A stretch of 64,000 bases of DNA from positions 5,935,402 through 5,999,401 of the forward strand of contig CM055828.1 in assembly GCA_029582265.1 (NCBI GenBank). Direction: 5' to 3'. Both the position numbers and the translations under genes were made by a program. Position 1 is the first letter of the stretch, and each line of letters starts with the position of its first letter. The notes under the pieces are model-generated. The model was not told the DNA's origin and made no database searches. It was given only the letters and a program-made list of their open reading frames with translations. Positions 33,151 to 44,861 of this stretch are shown piece by piece. The DNA is from Zoroaster sp. YZ-2022. Its lineage: Eukaryota; Echinodermata; Asteroidea; Forcipulatida; Zoroasteridae.

Positions 33151-35528
33151 GTTTGGTGTATGAAAGACTGATTTAACAAGAAGTTTGTCGAGCGTGATCT
33201 TGTAATTATCCCTTTAGAACGTAGACATCGTTGTCTGTATTTAAGGCACCTCCTACACTGTAAGAGTGTCCTAGTAATGCTACCTCCATAACTAAATGAA
33301 GCAACTGTTCTATTTGCTAAACCAAAAAAACAGTGAGTTTCCCTTCCCTCCCTGCGCTTCAGGAATTAGCAAACCTGTCTGTGAATCTACGTATAAGAAT
33401 GGGTCCCCTTGGTAAAAAAAACAAACCTTTCCTTTGAATCGCAATTGTTTCGTTATGATTTCAAGGTCAACCTCTAGGGAATTGTCGAGTGGTGACTTGT
33501 TTGTGCGGAGTGTTTTGTACATTTGGTATGGATTAGTTAATACTGTAATCAACTAGTTAGTGACTAGCGATAGACACGGAAAATAAACACGGACTATATA
33601 GTTATGGTTAAATTTGTAACCTGGTTAAACGACCAATGTAAAAAAAAAAAACTAACAAATTCATAGCAATAATGAAGTGAATATAAACGAGTGTGGTTGG
33701 AGTGAATACTGTGTATCATGTGTGTAGATATTTGTTGAAGTTGTGATCCAATGTATACTGTTACTGTATACCGTAATCTGCAGAGAATCCACGTAATCTT
33801 CCAAACAGTAAAGCTAATTCCCTTTATACATTGTACTTGTGAACTTAAATAAGTTTTGAAATATTCTGGCTCTTATAAAGTGGTTATTTTACCATGCGAA
33901 AACCATATTATTGCTGTGATGGTCATTATGTCTGGTAAACCGTTCTCATATCAATGAAACCATAGGTGTATCCTGCCAGAGAACCTGTCTTGTTAACTGC
34001 CGATAGTTTGATGGATTTGTACAAATTGTGTTTCTCAAGATGGGCGTCGCATGACACATGAAAATTCTACCCCTTCCCTGTATTAAGTGATTTACTAACC
34101 ATGTTATGATTCATCTGGGAGTTCCTCATCTTGACTCCTCCTGAGCCTGCGAATATACACCAAGGGTAGAATATTTATGCGGTACAAATTTCATACAATA
34201 CCTGCTTAAACTCGGATGGTTCCAAAACTGGAAATAAACATGAGCTCCGCTTGTCTATCATGAAGATGAAATGATCGTGAAAAGTTGAAGACAATGAAAA
34301 TATGATGAAATTTTGTGAGACTAAACTACTGTGTTTTGTCTATATATGTATATTCATTCTCTATGGTCCGATGCAGGGTTACTCTGCAATTTTAACTAAT
34401 ATAAGTGCAACAACTTTGAGATTATTCAACAGAATACAGAGAATTTATCAACCGGATGTTTCAGTCTTATGTACAGTATGTTCCATGACATCATTATTTA
34501 TGAATATTAATCTCATAGTCTATAGGTCCTTGATGAATATTCATCATATGTAAACCATCCAATCACAGAGTAACTCTCATAGACAACCCTCAAGGCAGCC
34601 TAGTAAATGGTGTGTAATTGGCTGCATGTATTTTTAGAAATCTTGTACATATTAAAATATGTACCAACTGTTCATACAAAGTGCATCTGTATCATCATAT
34701 ATATAACACAAATATGTATAATAATAAATACTAACGTAGTTGCATGTGTGTTTGATGTTACTCGAGGGTGTTCTATAAAAATGGATTGAAATAAAACATC
34801 TTGAAAACATCTGGTCTATTGTTGAAAAGCATTTCAAATTCAAATTTTATCTTAACGTCTTCGTAAAGTTTTTTGCTTTGTTGTGTAGCAAGTAAAGACA
34901 GCTTGGTGAAAAATTGACCTTTTCCTGTGATTTTATTTGTTTAGATACGTTTTTATGGAACACCCTATATTAAAAAAAAAAATAGTTTTCCTTATTTATT
35001 GTTTTTTTGTTGTTGTTGTAAAAAGCCTAGTTTGCAAGGCTTGATTCGTCACAAAGTACATACGTCATTTCCAACACTTAGTAGCGACGCATATCTAAAA
35101 ACAAAGTATCGTACCTCTGTAGAAATGTAACTTATGGCCAAACCAAGTTATTTTTTGAATGGCTAGTTGTGAGTTAATCTGTATGAAAGATAGGCTGATC
35201 TTAAATAGCAATACAAGATTTCCTACATAAAGCTTCTATGAGACAGAACTTTGTCACACTTATTGATATCAACATTATTTTGAATGTAAGCTTGTCGTAC
35301 GGCACAAGTGTAATCAGTGAAATGGATTTACATTTTTTATCATTTCTTATGTCTTTTTAGATTACTTATGAATAGATTTCTTGGATGAACCAGCTGCACA
35401 TTTAGATACAGTATTAATAATAAGTTGATTTTGTTACAGATTAGTTGGTATAATATACTTAGGGCGCTGGATTTGTCTAGAACCTAGCAAGGGCAAGATC
35501 CTTGCTCCATGGTAAAACAGACTGTAAG
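33151..35528. other. Non-coding stretch downstream of the transporter
   Basis: AT-rich with further possible polyadenylation signals. No frame with recognisable content. Confidence 0.4.
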
Positions 35529-35760
35529 GTCCCCAAAAAAGTCTCCGGTTTCTGGTCATGGGTCGGCTTCCAAATCGGTGCGATAACGCCGTTTTTTTGG
35601 TGTTTTTTTTGCCAACTGGGAAATACGCGGGGACCATATTTCCCATATACAAAGTATGGTGGTTAAGAGAGGTCTCACAAATCAGGCAAACATTCATACC
35701 TGTATGTGAAACAGTCGTTTGAAACACAGCACAACAGAATGTCCAATTTTGGCTGCCTAA
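35529..35760. mobile_element. MITE, AAGTCTCC family, copy 3 (right end lost)
   Basis: Starts GGTCCCCAAAAAAGTCTCCG and GTTTCTGGTC. It shares ACCATATTTCCCATATACAA and GAGAGGTCTCACAAATC with the others. The partner terminus is not recognisable. Confidence 0.7.
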
Positions 35761-36125
35761 AAAAAATTGGATTATTATTTTGCATAAATTTGATGGTGCC
35801 ATGCTGATTATATAACTTTTTGAGTTTGACAGAAATAAAGACTAAGATTTGGGGCTTTTTCTTTCTCCTATACACCATAAAGGGATTACAATAGATTCAA
35901 TGAAGGGAGGGAACCGTTTATGCACTGCTTATCATACGTATAGAACTTTAACATGTTGTGGCCATCTTTGTCTGGTTCCCTGTAGTACGCAAGCACAGTT
36001 ATAGCTCTAACTATCAAGGGACCAGACTATTTTCCTTCCAGCCTCAGTTTAGTCATTTGGATTTGTATTGAAGGGGAAAAAACAAACAAGATGGCTGCTC
36101 CGGGATAATGTCTACCTCTTACTAT

Positions 36126-36252
36126 TAGGCCGTGTTCGAATTGACAACTTTGGCTGTGGCTCTGGCTAGATCAGCACGTCTGTCTGGTTCAATGCTGGCG
36201 CGTGCTGCCAACGGCTCTAGCCGTAGCCAAAGTCAATCATTGGGACATGGCC
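36126..36252. mobile_element. Short foldback MITE (GGCCGTGTTCGAATTGAC ends)
   Basis: GACAACTTTGGCTGTGGCTC with CTAGA is faced by TCTAGCCGTAGCCAAAGTC, and the outer ends read GGCCGTGTTCGAATTGA and TCATTGGGACATGGCC. About 125 bp, non-coding. Confidence 0.7.
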
Positions 36253-36387
36253 AGAGTAGCTCACAAATTCTGCACAACTCTTTACTAAGTAACAATACAT
36301 GACAACATTTAATGATATACTGTAAATGGTTATTAATGCCGATGTAATGTAGCGATGTTAAGCTGATATGTATAATTTGCTTACCAG

Positions 36388-36563
36388 GGGCCAATCTCAT
36401 AGAAGTGCTAAGTAGATAATTTTGCTTAGCAATTTTGTTTTCGCTAAGCATTATAAAACAGACTACCAGCCAAAGTACACTGGTTTTATGTGTAAGTTTG
36501 GCTGGTAACCAAGAAAATCTGCTAAGCAAATATTTCTGGTAAGCTCTATGAAATTGGGCCCTG
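36388..36563. mobile_element. MITE, GCTAAGCA-word family, copy 3
   Basis: Ends GGGGCCAATCTCATAGA and TCTATGAAATTGGGCCC. The interior reads TTTTGCTTAGCAATTTTG, TTCGCTAAGCA and TTTGGCTGGTAACCAAG. It is the cleanest copy of this family here. Confidence 0.88.
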
Positions 36564-37555
36564 GTGTGCTTGGTGAGCAAAATCAACCATATTTCTTCTT
36601 GCTCATATTTTACACGTAGCCTCTGTCAGTACTGCCTAAAAAAAACAAAAAAACATTTTTTTGAAAATCTTTGAAAATTGAAATACGATTGAAATTCTGA
36701 AGCATGGACTGTTAATAGGAGACTTTTTTAGATGTGAGATTTTAGCAGTTCTCTTCCAATGTTTTCAATATCATACGTAAACAATGGGAAAAGGACCAGT
36801 AAATCCATCATCTCAAAAGTCACCTCATTGAACATGCATTAGAACGAGGATTGATCTGATGGTGGGAAATAAAAAATAAAAAACCAGACATAGACAAGGC
36901 ATCATCCAGCAGTTGCTCAACAGACCAATCCTGACTTGGCCCCAGGCCCCGCCCATCCCATCCTTAGCAATGCCCATCCTTAGGCAACAGTGGTCATGGT
37001 AAAGCATAATCTTATTGGTCAACCCATGTTTGATTGACAGGCCGGAGCTGTGTTTTCATTGAGTCAGTTTAAAAAAAAATAAAACATGACTTCTTCAGCT
37101 GACTCACACAGTCCAAGACATTTCACTGTTGTGGGAGTGTCATTTATGAGGGGCGTGTCAGGGCTACGAGGCATGTTTTCGCCAAGGGCGTGTCATTGCT
37201 AAGGGATGTATCAATGTTGCGGGGGTGTCAGTGCTGAGATGCTTCTCATTGCTGATGTGTATGAAGGCCAAGTGAGTAATTGTACATGTATATATATCAA
37301 GTGATCATTGGATTTATTCATTTCAAGACTGCTGTAATTAAAACATAGCCATTGTTTAACCTTGATTGAAGTTGAAAAATATATATATTTACAGACGTTT
37401 TTAAGGAATGTTAATTAAAATATGTAATTGCAGTTGTTAAACAAACGTTATCTAAAGATGTATGTTAACTTACAGTTGACGGAATTGCTGATGACAGAAA
37501 CCTTGAAAACCTTTGCTGCTTTAAAAGAAACATGTACTCATACATGTCTGTACAT
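36564..37555. other. Non-coding stretch
   Basis: Contains several AGGGGCGTGTC / GGGTGTCA words at about 37137-37235. No gene is recognised. Confidence 0.35.
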
Positions 37556-37729
37556 CCGCTAAGCAGACAAATTTTGCTTATACAAATTTGCTTGCCATGT
37601 TTTGTTGGTAAACAGCCAATGTTCCATTGAAAAGGTACATCGTTCGGCTGGTTGTCTGTTTTAAACTGCTCAACAAAAGTAATTGCTTAGCAACAAATTC
37701 TCTGCTTCGCAGCTCTATGGAATTGGGCC
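37556..37729. mobile_element. MITE, GCTAAGCA-word family, copy 4 (left end decayed)
   Basis: CCGCTAAGCAGACAAATTTT at the left, GCTTAGCAACAAATTCTCTG in the interior, and the terminus CAGCTCTATGGAATTGGGCC at the right. Confidence 0.75.
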
Positions 37730-39986
37730 CTAACAAGTTTATGGTCCCCAATCATGAGGGCAGTGTTCCCCCTGGGGGAAATCTTTCAAAGAGTAAGTGA
37801 AATGATTCATATCCCTTAAGGCAAGATTTACAAATCATTGCTACAACAATTTAAAATGTATTGACATTGCAGTTTATCTTACTGCAACTGATTAAATAAT
37901 TGACGATAGATACATTTTAAGTTAATTTTCAATGCACTAATCCAAACATTAAATGCATGCTTAAGGGATTGTTTCGCATGGAGGATACACATTGTAAATC
38001 CACATGGACTTGTATGCATAAATTGTACTGATAAAATTTGGGCTTTTTGAGTTTTTCAGTCCAATTTTGGTGAACAAGTCTGGGGGATTTACCACGTACA
38101 TACTCAGTGAGCACCATTCTCTATTAAAAGTAGTATTGATGGCTGATGAATGCCCATTACTTTAATGCATAGTGTCGTATCTGAAATACCGATTGGAATT
38201 GTGTTTCATTTGTTATATTGTCCACAACACATACGGACTGACTTCATGCTTTTTATCCTGTCTCTGTAATTTATGTAACGATCGGTTTCACAATCGTTCA
38301 CTTGCATATGTTTCAATTGTTAATTTTTAATTGCGTCATTACAAGGCAGCATGCTGTTATTGCTATTGTAACGTGGGTCGTTGTTCATGTTGCCATAGCG
38401 CTTTTATGACTACAATACACGGTTCGGCTTCATTTGTTTTCACTTTACGACTGAAACGGATTATTCACTTTGTAAGTAGCTAATGCGTATTATTGCCTCC
38501 CGAGTGAAGCAACGCTTGTAAATGGGTAGCATCTGTGTCCACTATCCTTCTAACTACGTCACACTTATGATCATATTTGCAACAAATCCTCGTTCAAATG
38601 TTAATGATGCATCGCTTTACGCTTTCCATTATTTTTACGAGCAATTGTCTTGAATATTTCCGAATATTGCTTTTTTCTTCCAGGCAAAGAAAGTAAGAAC
38701 TTAAAACGATATATTCTACAAACAAATTGCTGTTAAAGTGCGTAAGAATTTTTCATGGGTTTTAGTAAGGAAATTCTGCTTGTTTGCACGCGTACTTTGT
38801 GTAACTAAAGATTCGCCGCTTACACTACAAACATTTTGTGCTAACCCTGTAAGCTGTAAATGGTAATTGTAAGCACAGTATTCTTTGATAAGCAGCTCTG
38901 TGATATTGCACCCTGCTTATCGGAATTGAATTAATAAAACCAAAAGAAATCATGAAAAAGAACATTTTAACTTGAACCATATCCACCATTTAAAATACTA
39001 CATACTACATGCAAATTTTGTGTTTGGTCTTTAAATAAAATATATATCACAAATGTTCATTATGATATCTTTATTTTTCTTAACACTTAAGGCCAAGTAA
39101 AAAAAAATACCAGTAGATCTTCCCCGCCCGCATCCTTTTTTGAGGCCGCATCCTTTTTAAAAAATGTTATACTTGTCCACAAAAAGAGTAAATTTTTCAT
39201 GTATTTTTACTTGGGTTTAACAAAATACATCAAACATTGTTTAACATGAATATTTTTACTCAACTACTTGTTCGATAGCTATTTAAAAAAAGTTGGCGGT
39301 GATTTCAAACTGAAAATTGGTGGCCATTTTGGAAAAAAATAAAAAGGCCCTCATCCTCCTCTTTTTGAAAAAACCAGGACGATCAACTGGTTGTTTTTTT
39401 TACTTGGCCTAATGGGTGGGTTCACATAAAATCTTGATGGACCCGCAGTGGAATCTTGTTGATAGTAATGAAGTCACTTTGAAATGTGATTGAGAGCTGA
39501 CATTCGTAATATCTCACATCACAGCTCTCTCTATGTACAGCCCTGATGGAAAGTACTAAATAGCGCCCTTAACTGATCATGCACGTAGTGGATAAACAAA
39601 AGGAATACAGGTCTCCCAGGAAAGACGAGGCTAAAACTCTTTTCTTGAAGCAGATTTTTAAATAATCCTGTTGAGTTACTTATTGCACACTGATTGAATT
39701 CTAGCTGGCCCTGCCTATCTTTAAAAAATGCTGTATATTGTTATGCACTGTGTATCATTACATATAATCATTGTCAATATTATATTATATTATAAACACT
39801 ATTGTTCATGTACCATTCCTACGTGATAAACCTTGTATACGATATTACTGCTAAGCCTCAGTGTGATGGTTTACATTGCTGGACTTATATATTGGAAATT
39901 AAAAAAACCTGGGTGAAAGGTTTGTTTTAACCTAGAAATCTCACTTTTTACTTCTTATTTTCATTCTTTTTGTTGCGTCGTTATGT
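37730..39986. other. Non-coding stretch
   Basis: AT-rich. A one-ended GCTAAGCA-family remnant (AAGCAGCTCTGTGATATTG) lies at about 38880-38912. No exon with a good splice context. Confidence 0.35.
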
Positions 39987-40351
39987 CCCTTATAAAATAC
40001 TATACATTTACTATCATAAAACTATAATAAGTATAGTAAAAATGAAGTTTTTTATTACTGCAGTTTTACTATAATAAACATCTGTAGTAATACTGGAGTA
40101 AAAATATAGTAAAACTAAATCAATACTGTAGTTTTACTATGGTGCGTGTATGTAGTAAAACAGTTTCACTGCAGTTAATTTATTTTGGACCAAAACACCA
40201 TTGTATGACTATAGTTAAATTAAGGTACAAGTATATTAAAATGAAGTTAAGCTGTAGTAACACCATTAAAATACTGTGGTTTTACTACAGTGATACTACA
40301 GTATTATTGTAGACTTTACCACAGTAAAAGTGTAGTGGATTTTTATAAGGG
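39987..40351. mobile_element. MITE with CCCTTATAAAA ends and TAGTAAAAC words
   Basis: Begins CCCTTATAAAATACTATACA and ends with the complement-like GTAGTGGATTTTTATAAGGG. The interior repeats TACTATAGTAAAAC / GTTTTACTACAGT-type words more than ten times in both orientations. Non-coding. Confidence 0.85.
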
Positions 40352-40708
40352 GTGTTTAAATTTGAGTAAGACATGTACAGCTGATGTCTTCTGGTGATAT
40401 TATATGCATATCAAGGAAGATAGAATCAAGTGTATATCAGTTTCATTGCTACCGACTTGCATTCATTCAACCACACAGAGTGTACACAGTGCCATGATAT
40501 TGCCATAGAAACGGGGCCATCTTGGATTCAAAATAATTTTTTTTTCTTTCTATGCAGTGAAGTAATTTATCGCAGACATTGGTAATGTTCAGGGCACTTC
40601 AGTTGATATTTTCCACTGAATTCAATTTTGTTTTTTCTATACAGTAAAATAATGTATATGTATATACAGCAATAAGTCATGTTCAGGACACTTCAGTTGG
40701 AGTGCCAT

Positions 40709-41090
40709 GGAGTGCCATGGTTGAGCGGTTTAGTGCATCGGATTTGTGTTCTGATGGCTGAGTCGTCAGAATGTGGGTTCGAATCCCAACCGCGACCATG
40801 GTGCTTGTGTCCTTGAGCAAGACACTTTACCATAATTGCTTCTCTCCACCCAGGGGTAAATGGGTACCTGTGAGGGCAGAGTTGGTTGTTGTGTTTGATT
40901 AGCCCTGTATGCGCTGTAATGGCAGCAATTGAGCTGTATACTCCCCAGGGAGCTGAGATGGTTTCAGGAATTATTTATGCGCCTGATGAGCAGGGGTAAT
41001 AATATAATGCGCCTTGAGCACCAGTTTGGTGGATACGTGCGCTATATAATTCCACTTTATTATTATTATTATTAATATTATTATTATTAT
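40709..41090 (+). mobile_element. tRNA-derived SINE, copy 3 (most complete)
   Basis: Head GAGTGCCATGGTTGAGCGGT, perfect B box GGGTTCGAATCCC (40775-40787), central block TCCTTGAGCAAGACACTTTA, then CCAGGGAGCTGAGATGG, then GGATACGTGCGCTATATAAT and an ATT tail. The target side has a second GGAGTGCCATGG just upstream (40699-40710), possibly part of the flank. Confidence 0.92.
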
Positions 41091-41486
41091 TTTCCACTGA
41101 ATTAAATCTTATTTAATTAACTATTATATTCTTTATACTGTATTCGGACAGCCGGACTATCAAGATGCCATCTGCAACATGAGGACATTATCCTGTGTAG
41201 TAAAGTTGTCACCCATAGTGTACGTGTACCAGAATTACTGGGACCTCTGAAGCAGGTGGAGGGCAAAATGTGTTCCCACAGGGTATCATGCTTGGGCCGC
41301 TGATGATAGTTGAGATGAGCACTCCTATCAGTGAGGTAAGTTAGATTCGATCTTATATGTATCATGTGTTTGCATTAAAGTATACTCATTTGACTTTTTT
41401 CATTCATCCGCTACTAATAACACAACGTAATAAACTGAAATTTTCACAGGTTGGCTTTTAAATGTATATCTTGATTCAAGAGAGTA
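41091..41486 (+). other. Possible fossil or unassigned exon sequence
   Basis: A strong donor-like GTGAG then GTAAGT lies at about 41334. Two overlapping frames read protein-like upstream of it (for example HEDIILCSKVVTHSVRVPEL in one, QGIMLGPLMIVEMSTPISE in another), but no single frame stays open from a good acceptor to this donor. Real exon, decayed exon and chance are all possible. Confidence 0.15.
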
Positions 41487-41701
41487 TTAACCATAACCAC
41501 CCCAAACCATTCAAACTCCAACAGCAGGGTTTGTTGGATTTTGATGGACTCTGTACTGTGTAGCCCAGACAGGGATACTTTACATGGGGCTGGGTGTCCT
41601 AATTCCAGTCCAACATTTGTGTGGTAGTGTTTGTGCATGGTGTTGGATTTTGGCAGATTGAGGAACGTACTTGGCCAAAATAGCTAGGGGGTTAGGGTTA
41701 A
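41487..41701 (+). mobile_element. TTAA-bounded MITE, family A variant (CCAACA / TGTTGGATTTTG word)
   Basis: Begins TTAACCATAACCACCCCAAA and ends AGCTAGGGGGTTAGGGTTAA. The interior uses TTGTTGGATTTTG, CCAACA and AGTCCAACA words in place of the usual AAATCCTCC. Confidence 0.82.
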
Positions 41702-41991
41702 TGCATACTCTTAGCAGTTTTGCCAACATTACGAATGGCGTGCCTTCAAAAAGTAAACCGTAGTCCATGGTTATTTCACTCAATGGTCAATTCTGGTCAC
41801 CAGTTGTGACATAAGTAGGCTCTGTAGTGGCCTCTCCTTCTTCTGTGGTCCAGGCATGGGACAGTACAAGCTGGAGAGACTCGACTCGAGCATTCAGTGA
41901 GCACGACAGGGTCCAGGATTCATGTTTCCTGTGCCAAGACTCATGAACCTGAAGATTAATCATCACAGTCCAATTTCATATAGAGCTGTTA

Positions 41992-42232
41992 GGCCACCCC
42001 CCCCCCCCCAAAAAAAAATCTCCGGTTTCTGGTCTCCGCGTGGGTGGCCAAAGACCCACTTGTCAGCATTTTTCTTTTTAAAACAGCACGGTAGAATTCC
42101 AATCGATCCAGCAATTTTGGCTGCAATTGGACATCGTTTCATAGCAAAAAAAAGAGAAAACTAAAAATGCCGACGAGCGGGTCTGAGGCGACGCATGTGG
42201 AGACCACAAACTGGAGACTTTTTTGGGGGGCC
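41992..42232. mobile_element. MITE, AAGTCTCC family, copy 4 with intact long ends
   Basis: The left end GGCCACC then a C run, AAAAATCTCCGGTTTCTGGT and CTCC, is faced by GGAGACCACAAACTGGAGAC then TTTTTTGGGGGGCC. Terminal repeats are about 40 bp, making this the best copy for defining the family. Interior words: CCAGCAATTTTGGCTGC, GACATCGTTTC. Confidence 0.85.
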
Positions 42233-43079
42233 TTAAAAACTATTGAAAATCAGTGCTATACGTACTTGCATACAGGGAACTTGACTGAAATACTAACTTA
42301 TTCGTATTTGAATATTAATTATTTTCAGGGTGAATGTAAAACAAAGCTACCTACCGTTTTGCTGAATGCACAATACGCGAGGAAGAGACAGAATCCCTGG
42401 AAGGAGTTACAGATGGCAAACAGGGAGTGAAACACAATGGTACTACCTGAGACACACAGGAAGCCGAAATACCCATGTAGACCCCAGGAGGGGCAGAAGC
42501 ACGATGGATGGATTTCCTGTTGTCGGGAAAAAAGTTATATTTGTTATCTAGGTTTTTGCAGGTATGTTTTCAAAATTAAAAAAAATAAATAAAATATGAA
42601 ATTCTGATTTCATTTGGTGCAACTTTTAAATAAGTTTTTTGCCAGATTTCAAACAAATCCAAAGATGAAATCTTGAGGGCATTTACTGAAAGGGTCATAG
42701 GCAATTTGATCACTCCAGCATGTCAATTAAACAGCACTGATTGCCCAATTGGGTCATACTGTTTCCATGACAACTGTTGCTACAGTGTTCATGGTGGCAC
42801 AGGTGGCGTGACCGAGAGTCCTAAATGTTGCTAAGATTTGGCGGGGCTGAGTGCCAAAGCAGCATCTGTTAACAACTTGTCAGTGAAAATCAACTGACCG
42901 GTGAATCTGCTGCCCCCTAGAGTCTCAAATACTCTCCCATTGACTGACTTACTTAGCATGATCAAACTTGTTTCCTCCATGGGCCTTTGTTAGAGTAATG
43001 ATCACCTTGGTAACCCTCACAAGAATGTAGTAGTTTATCTTGGAAATAAAAACCGGGGGAAAAAAAAATTATTTGATGT

Positions 43080-43400
43080 ACAAAAAAAGTCTCTGGTTTC
43101 TGGCCTTTTTTTTGCCAACCAGTGAAATACATGACACATGTATACACGGTTATTGGAACCAGACCAAATTTCCCACACACCAAGCATAGTTGCTAAGAGA
43201 GGCCTCACAATTTGGGCACACGTTCATATCCCTATGTGAAAAAGTCGTTTAAAACACAGCACAGCAGAATTCCAATCGATCCAGCAATTTTGGCTGCCAT
43301 TGGACATCGTTTCAAAGCAAAAAATGAAAACTAAAAATGCTGAAGCATAGGTCTGAGGTGACATGAAACTAAGACCAAAAACCTTTTTTTTTGCCTAAAG
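43080..43400. mobile_element. MITE, AAGTCTCC family, copy 5
   Basis: Left ACAAAAAAAGTCTCTGGTTT then CTGGCC. The interior has TAAGAGAGGCCTCACA, CCAGCAATTTTGGCTGCC and GACATCGTTTC. The right end is the weaker AAGACCAAAAACCTTTTTTT. Confidence 0.8.
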
Positions 43401-43968
43401 GTCCTTTAGACGACGGTAAAAGCTTTTTTACACTATTTGTATTCTTTTAAAAAAAATAATTAAAAAAAATTAAAAAACGAGTGAAAAACAAAGAAATTGA
43501 CTGTGGATTAAATTACTTACCAAGATGATAATTACTGGAGCAATGAAAAATCAGATGGAGTTATCTACAATACTCAACCAACACCTGGTGGAAAGGGAAC
43601 GGCCACAATTAGACAAATATTCATTGCAACTACACATTGTTTGCAATTATTGATAGAAATATTGTTCTGTGGTTGCTGTTAAACAATGATGTAATGCTGC
43701 CCTCTACTGATGTGACTCAGCAACGTTCGAACCTACAATCCCCTGCTTACAAGTGCAGATCTCTGAAAGGGCTTGTACACCACTGGTACAATGTTCGTAA
43801 ATTTATCTATACTTGATAAGAATCAAGAGATATGTGTAGAAACCAACCTGTGAAACTTATTTGTGTCATTGTGTCTCTAATGTAGTTGTTTTAAAATAAG
43901 TAAAAATTTCTGAAATGTTACAAATTATTCACAGTGCGTACCTGTTAATTCCTTGTTTTAATATGCAG

Positions 43969-44046
43969 CAAGTCTGTCTACTTACATGCCGTGAATGTCA
44001 AGGGACTCTCGGAGTATCGCTGTGGTGATGACAGTAAAGATCTGAG
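43969..44046 (+). CDS. Candidate exon of an unrecognised gene, penultimate
   Basis: Preceded by TTAATATGCAG and followed by GTAAAC. Only one frame is open across it: KSVYLHAVNVKGLSEYRCGD then DSKDL. It ends with two bases (AG) that are completed by the first base of the next candidate exon at 44783, giving Ser. No family is recognised and no good upstream partner exon could be placed, so it may be the 3' end of a longer gene or a relic. Confidence 0.4.
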
Positions 44047-44160
44047 GTAAACCTTTAAATAAATGAAACAGTTGTATTCAGTTAATATATTTTCTTGTTA
44101 GATGAATTATATCCACATATCATCAGCTCAGTACGATTAAACTGAGACCTACAAGTTGCT

Positions 44161-44440
44161 TTAACCCTCCTACCACGACAAAATCAGTCAAAATGTTGAT
44201 ATACTTGCCAAGGTATATCTAGTGCACTTAAAAATCAAACACTGTCAAACCTTTATGTTTAGTAAGTACATTTTACAGGTCAAAATGAGTTGACCGTTTT
44301 GACTGGTAAAAGCATCGTCTGGTATTGTTCAGGGTGGTCAAAATGACAGTGAAAACCGGTCAAAAATGCCCCTGTGTGCACATTTGCATCAACAGTCAAA
44401 ACAGGCAGTTGACTGATTTTAACCACTAAAATGTAAATTT
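44161..44440 (+). mobile_element. TTAA MITE family B, copy 2 (right end lost)
   Basis: Begins TTAACCCTCCTACCACGAC and follows copy 1 (10679) nearly word for word through AAATCAGTCAAAATGTTGAT and CAGTCAAAACAGGCAGTTGA. The terminal GGAGGGTTAA is missing. It sits in the putative intron between 44046 and 44783. Confidence 0.85.
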
Positions 44441-44782
44441 CCCAGACTCCTAGACCATCTTTAGTGATTTTTCATTTCAAATTTGAAGGTTGTTGAACTC
44501 AATCAGGTAGTTTATAAAGATATGTATACCTGTAGATTTTATTTGACCATGCCGGATAGTTTTTTAAATGTAAACTCTCTCTCTCCAAGTCAGCAGTGGA
44601 ATAAATTTGTTGTCATAGGTGGATATCATCCCAAATTTCAATGAATACCCCTTAACGTCACCCTGTCCTACCCCTCCTCCCCATTCAAGCAAACCAATTA
44701 TGGGTTAAAACCACCCCAAATCAATCCCCGTCCCAAAATCAACCCTGTCCCGTCAATCCTGATGTTACTCCTACCCATCCAG

Positions 44783-44861
44783 TGATGATACACATCTTGA
44801 GTCTCTCGGCATTGACAAAGACGACCACGACTTGGAAGTAAATCTGAATGACTTCTATTAA
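44783..44861 (+). CDS. Candidate terminal exon of an unrecognised gene
   Basis: The acceptor CTCCTACCCATCCAG ends at 44782. The exon reads (S)DDTHLESLGIDKDDHDLEVN then LNDFY and stops at TAA (44859-44861). The acidic, hydrophilic tail and matching phase with 43969-44046 support a real C-terminus. Function unknown. Confidence 0.4.

Noticed and set aside
41091..41340. Reverse-transcriptase remnant suggested by QGIMLGPL
   Set aside because: The match is eight residues, with no other RT motif in order on either side.
42327..42551. Possible exon with LPTVLLNAQYARKRQNPWKE
   Set aside because: Three frames each look partly protein-like but none reaches a donor in phase with the exon at 43969; too weak to call.
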